Below, one piece after another: positions 62,725-64,000 of a stretch of DNA of 64,000 nt. Both the position numbers and the translations under genes were made by a program. Positions within the stretch are counted from its first letter, which is position 1, and every line of letters starts with the position of its first letter. The stretch is from NCBI GenBank assembly GCA_960531495.1, contig OY482864.1, positions 8,415,644 through 8,479,643 on the forward strand, written 5' to 3'. Below the pieces are notes generated by a model, which was given only the letters and a program-made list of their open reading frames with translations, made no database searches and had not been told where the DNA came from. The DNA comes from Zeus faber (taxonomy: Eukaryota; Chordata; Actinopteri; Zeiformes; Zeidae).

Positions 62725-63974
62725 GACGCACAGGTTGTCCGGCGCATAAAACAATCCCCTCAAACTATCCAATTCTTAAACACGATAGTTTGTTACAATG
62801 TGCATGTGTATATTTTCATTCCGTAGTTTAATTGTACACAGAATATCTCCATAATGACCTACTCCAACAATTTAAAAGTTGTTGTTTTTCAATCGTCAAA
62901 CCAAAAACGTCTCAGAGACGCCAGCTCTCGCTGAAATTTCTGGATAATGACAATTATGAGAATATAATTAATTATAATTAATGCGCTAATAAAAAAATTA
63001 CATGAAAAAAACATATCTCAAGCCCAGTGATTGTTAGACACATGTGCTTTTGGACAAAGGATGAACTCGTTTGTCTTCGGTTCATAATTCACTCTGATGT
63101 TTGAAGAAATGTTGTCGCCTGGGTGGAGCTGGAGAAACCTGGAGTGAGAAGGACTTGTTGCAACATGGCTTCCCGCACTCTGCCTGTAAGAATTTAAGAT
63201 CATACTTTCAGGGATCATTTCTATAGTCTTTGACTTGAGAAATATCGTGTGAAAGTGATCACCTACGCTACCCACGATGAAGAGTCGTGATGTTCCTTTC
63301 TGAGCGCGAAGCGGACAACGAGTAATGATTCAATTCATACGCTCGTTGTCATTGATGACCGTTCCTCGTTCCCTAGTGGAGCTTGGAGGAAGGGAGCATG
63401 ATCAGAGTGGTCGGGTATATATGTTTAATAATGTTACTGTTACCGTAGACAACGCCTCACCACAGGCGGTGTTGCTGGTTCTTTTCATGTGATTTATGCA
63501 GAACACTTTCTAGTTAATGGCTGCAGCGCAGCCAACCTGACTCCACCTTGACGCCGTAGTAAACCGGTGAAGTGGGAGAGGTTTGGCCTCCGGCAAGTAG
63601 ACCCGGGTTGGATTCGCTGTGTGTCAGCTACTTAGGCTTGTGCATTGACTTGTGTTTTTCAATATGTCTGAAACGTGATAATAAAATTCTGAGTGTGAGA
63701 GTTGTTGGAGAAATTCTCCTGCGTGGTCGGTAAGCTTAATCTGCCCACTACAAGAAAACAAAACAGAGTATTGAAGATATTTATACTGCACAATTTAAGA
63801 GAAAGATTCAGAGCTGCTCCAAAGCAGAGGTCTGATCAGTCTGCCCCTACTACTGACAAAGAGGGCTTTATACTGATGACAGATTGTGTATCATTGATTA
63901 GCTTGTCATTTACAGGATGCCAACTCAATCATCAATAATCAAATCAAATCAATCGGGCTCATCCAATGGTTTAC
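62725..63974. repeat. 1.415-kb U3 tandem unit, copy 2
   Basis: Second member of the U3 duplication. It is shortened by about 90 bases around 62,950-63,020 relative to copy 1. The window ends 26 bases after it. Confidence 0.85.
63196..63411 (+). ncRNA. SNORD3: U3 snoRNA
   Basis: 216 bases. Nearly identical to the copy at 61,781 apart from a few substitutions (for example GATTCAATTCATACGCTCG against GATTCATTTCATATGCTCG). All boxes are as described for the other copies, including CAGA at the box D position. Confidence 0.93.
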
Positions 63975-64000
63975 TTGTCTGAAACGTCATAATAAAATCT

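Overview
The window reads as a repeat-dense stretch of a teleost fish nuclear genome. The reasons are the Tc1/mariner copy of a type common in fish, tRNA-derived V-SINE-like SINEs with an L2-type tail, L2/CR1- and Tx1-like LINEs, a Gmr1-like Ty3/gypsy fossil, vertebrate U5 and U3 RNA genes, and the absence of any ordinary multi-exon protein gene. I cannot name the species. No intact host protein-coding gene was recognised; the host genes here are RNA genes.

Layout. Positions 1-560 hold the 3' end of a pogo/Tigger-like DNA transposon. From about 907 to 53,560 the backbone is a tandem array of ~1.1-kb units. Each complete unit carries, on the minus strand, a tRNA-Asp gene and, about 290 bp downstream of it, a U5 spliceosomal snRNA gene. 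The unit also carries a hAT-like terminal segment, a decayed tRNA-Ser and a scrap of LINE reverse transcriptase. Blocks of units lie at 907-2,012, 18,544-22,271, 27,735-31,035 and 36,147-46,820. Related units carrying tRNA-Ser(TGA) lie at 48,854-53,560. A three-unit block of 3,294 bp has been duplicated recently (about 37.37-43.96 kb).

The array is broken up by five copies of one Tx1-like LINE: A 2,013-6,691, B 6,692-18,543, C 22,272-27,734, D 31,036-36,146 and E 46,821-48,853. They have an ORF1 with three CCHC knuckles and an ORF2 with APE endonuclease, reverse transcriptase and a C-terminal Cys/His motif. Every LINE end that is still readable lies at the same base inside loop I of U5 snRNA, the loop that aligns exons in the spliceosome. 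Copy C has a 13-bp target duplication that is itself the loop sequence. The LINE appears to be a U5-snRNA-specific retrotransposon living in the U5/tRNA-Asp array; this is the main finding. Copy D keeps both ORFs open; C is near-identical but has a SINE in ORF2.

LINE B is interrupted by about 7.9 kb of other repeats: an L2-type LINE with esterase ORF1, a 1,602-bp Tc1 element, proline-rich minisatellites and a possible Gag-like fossil. From 49.36 to 51.79 kb there is a broken class I-like retrovirus fossil, from 53.84 to 55.06 kb another Gag-like fossil, and from 55.08 to 58.53 kb a broken Ty3/gypsy fossil in which integrase precedes reverse transcriptase/RNase H. From 59.7 kb to the end there are three plus-strand U3 snoRNA genes, two of them in a 1.415-kb tandem duplication. 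The window is therefore a small-RNA gene neighbourhood (U5, tRNA-Asp, tRNA-Ser, U3) colonised by retroelements.
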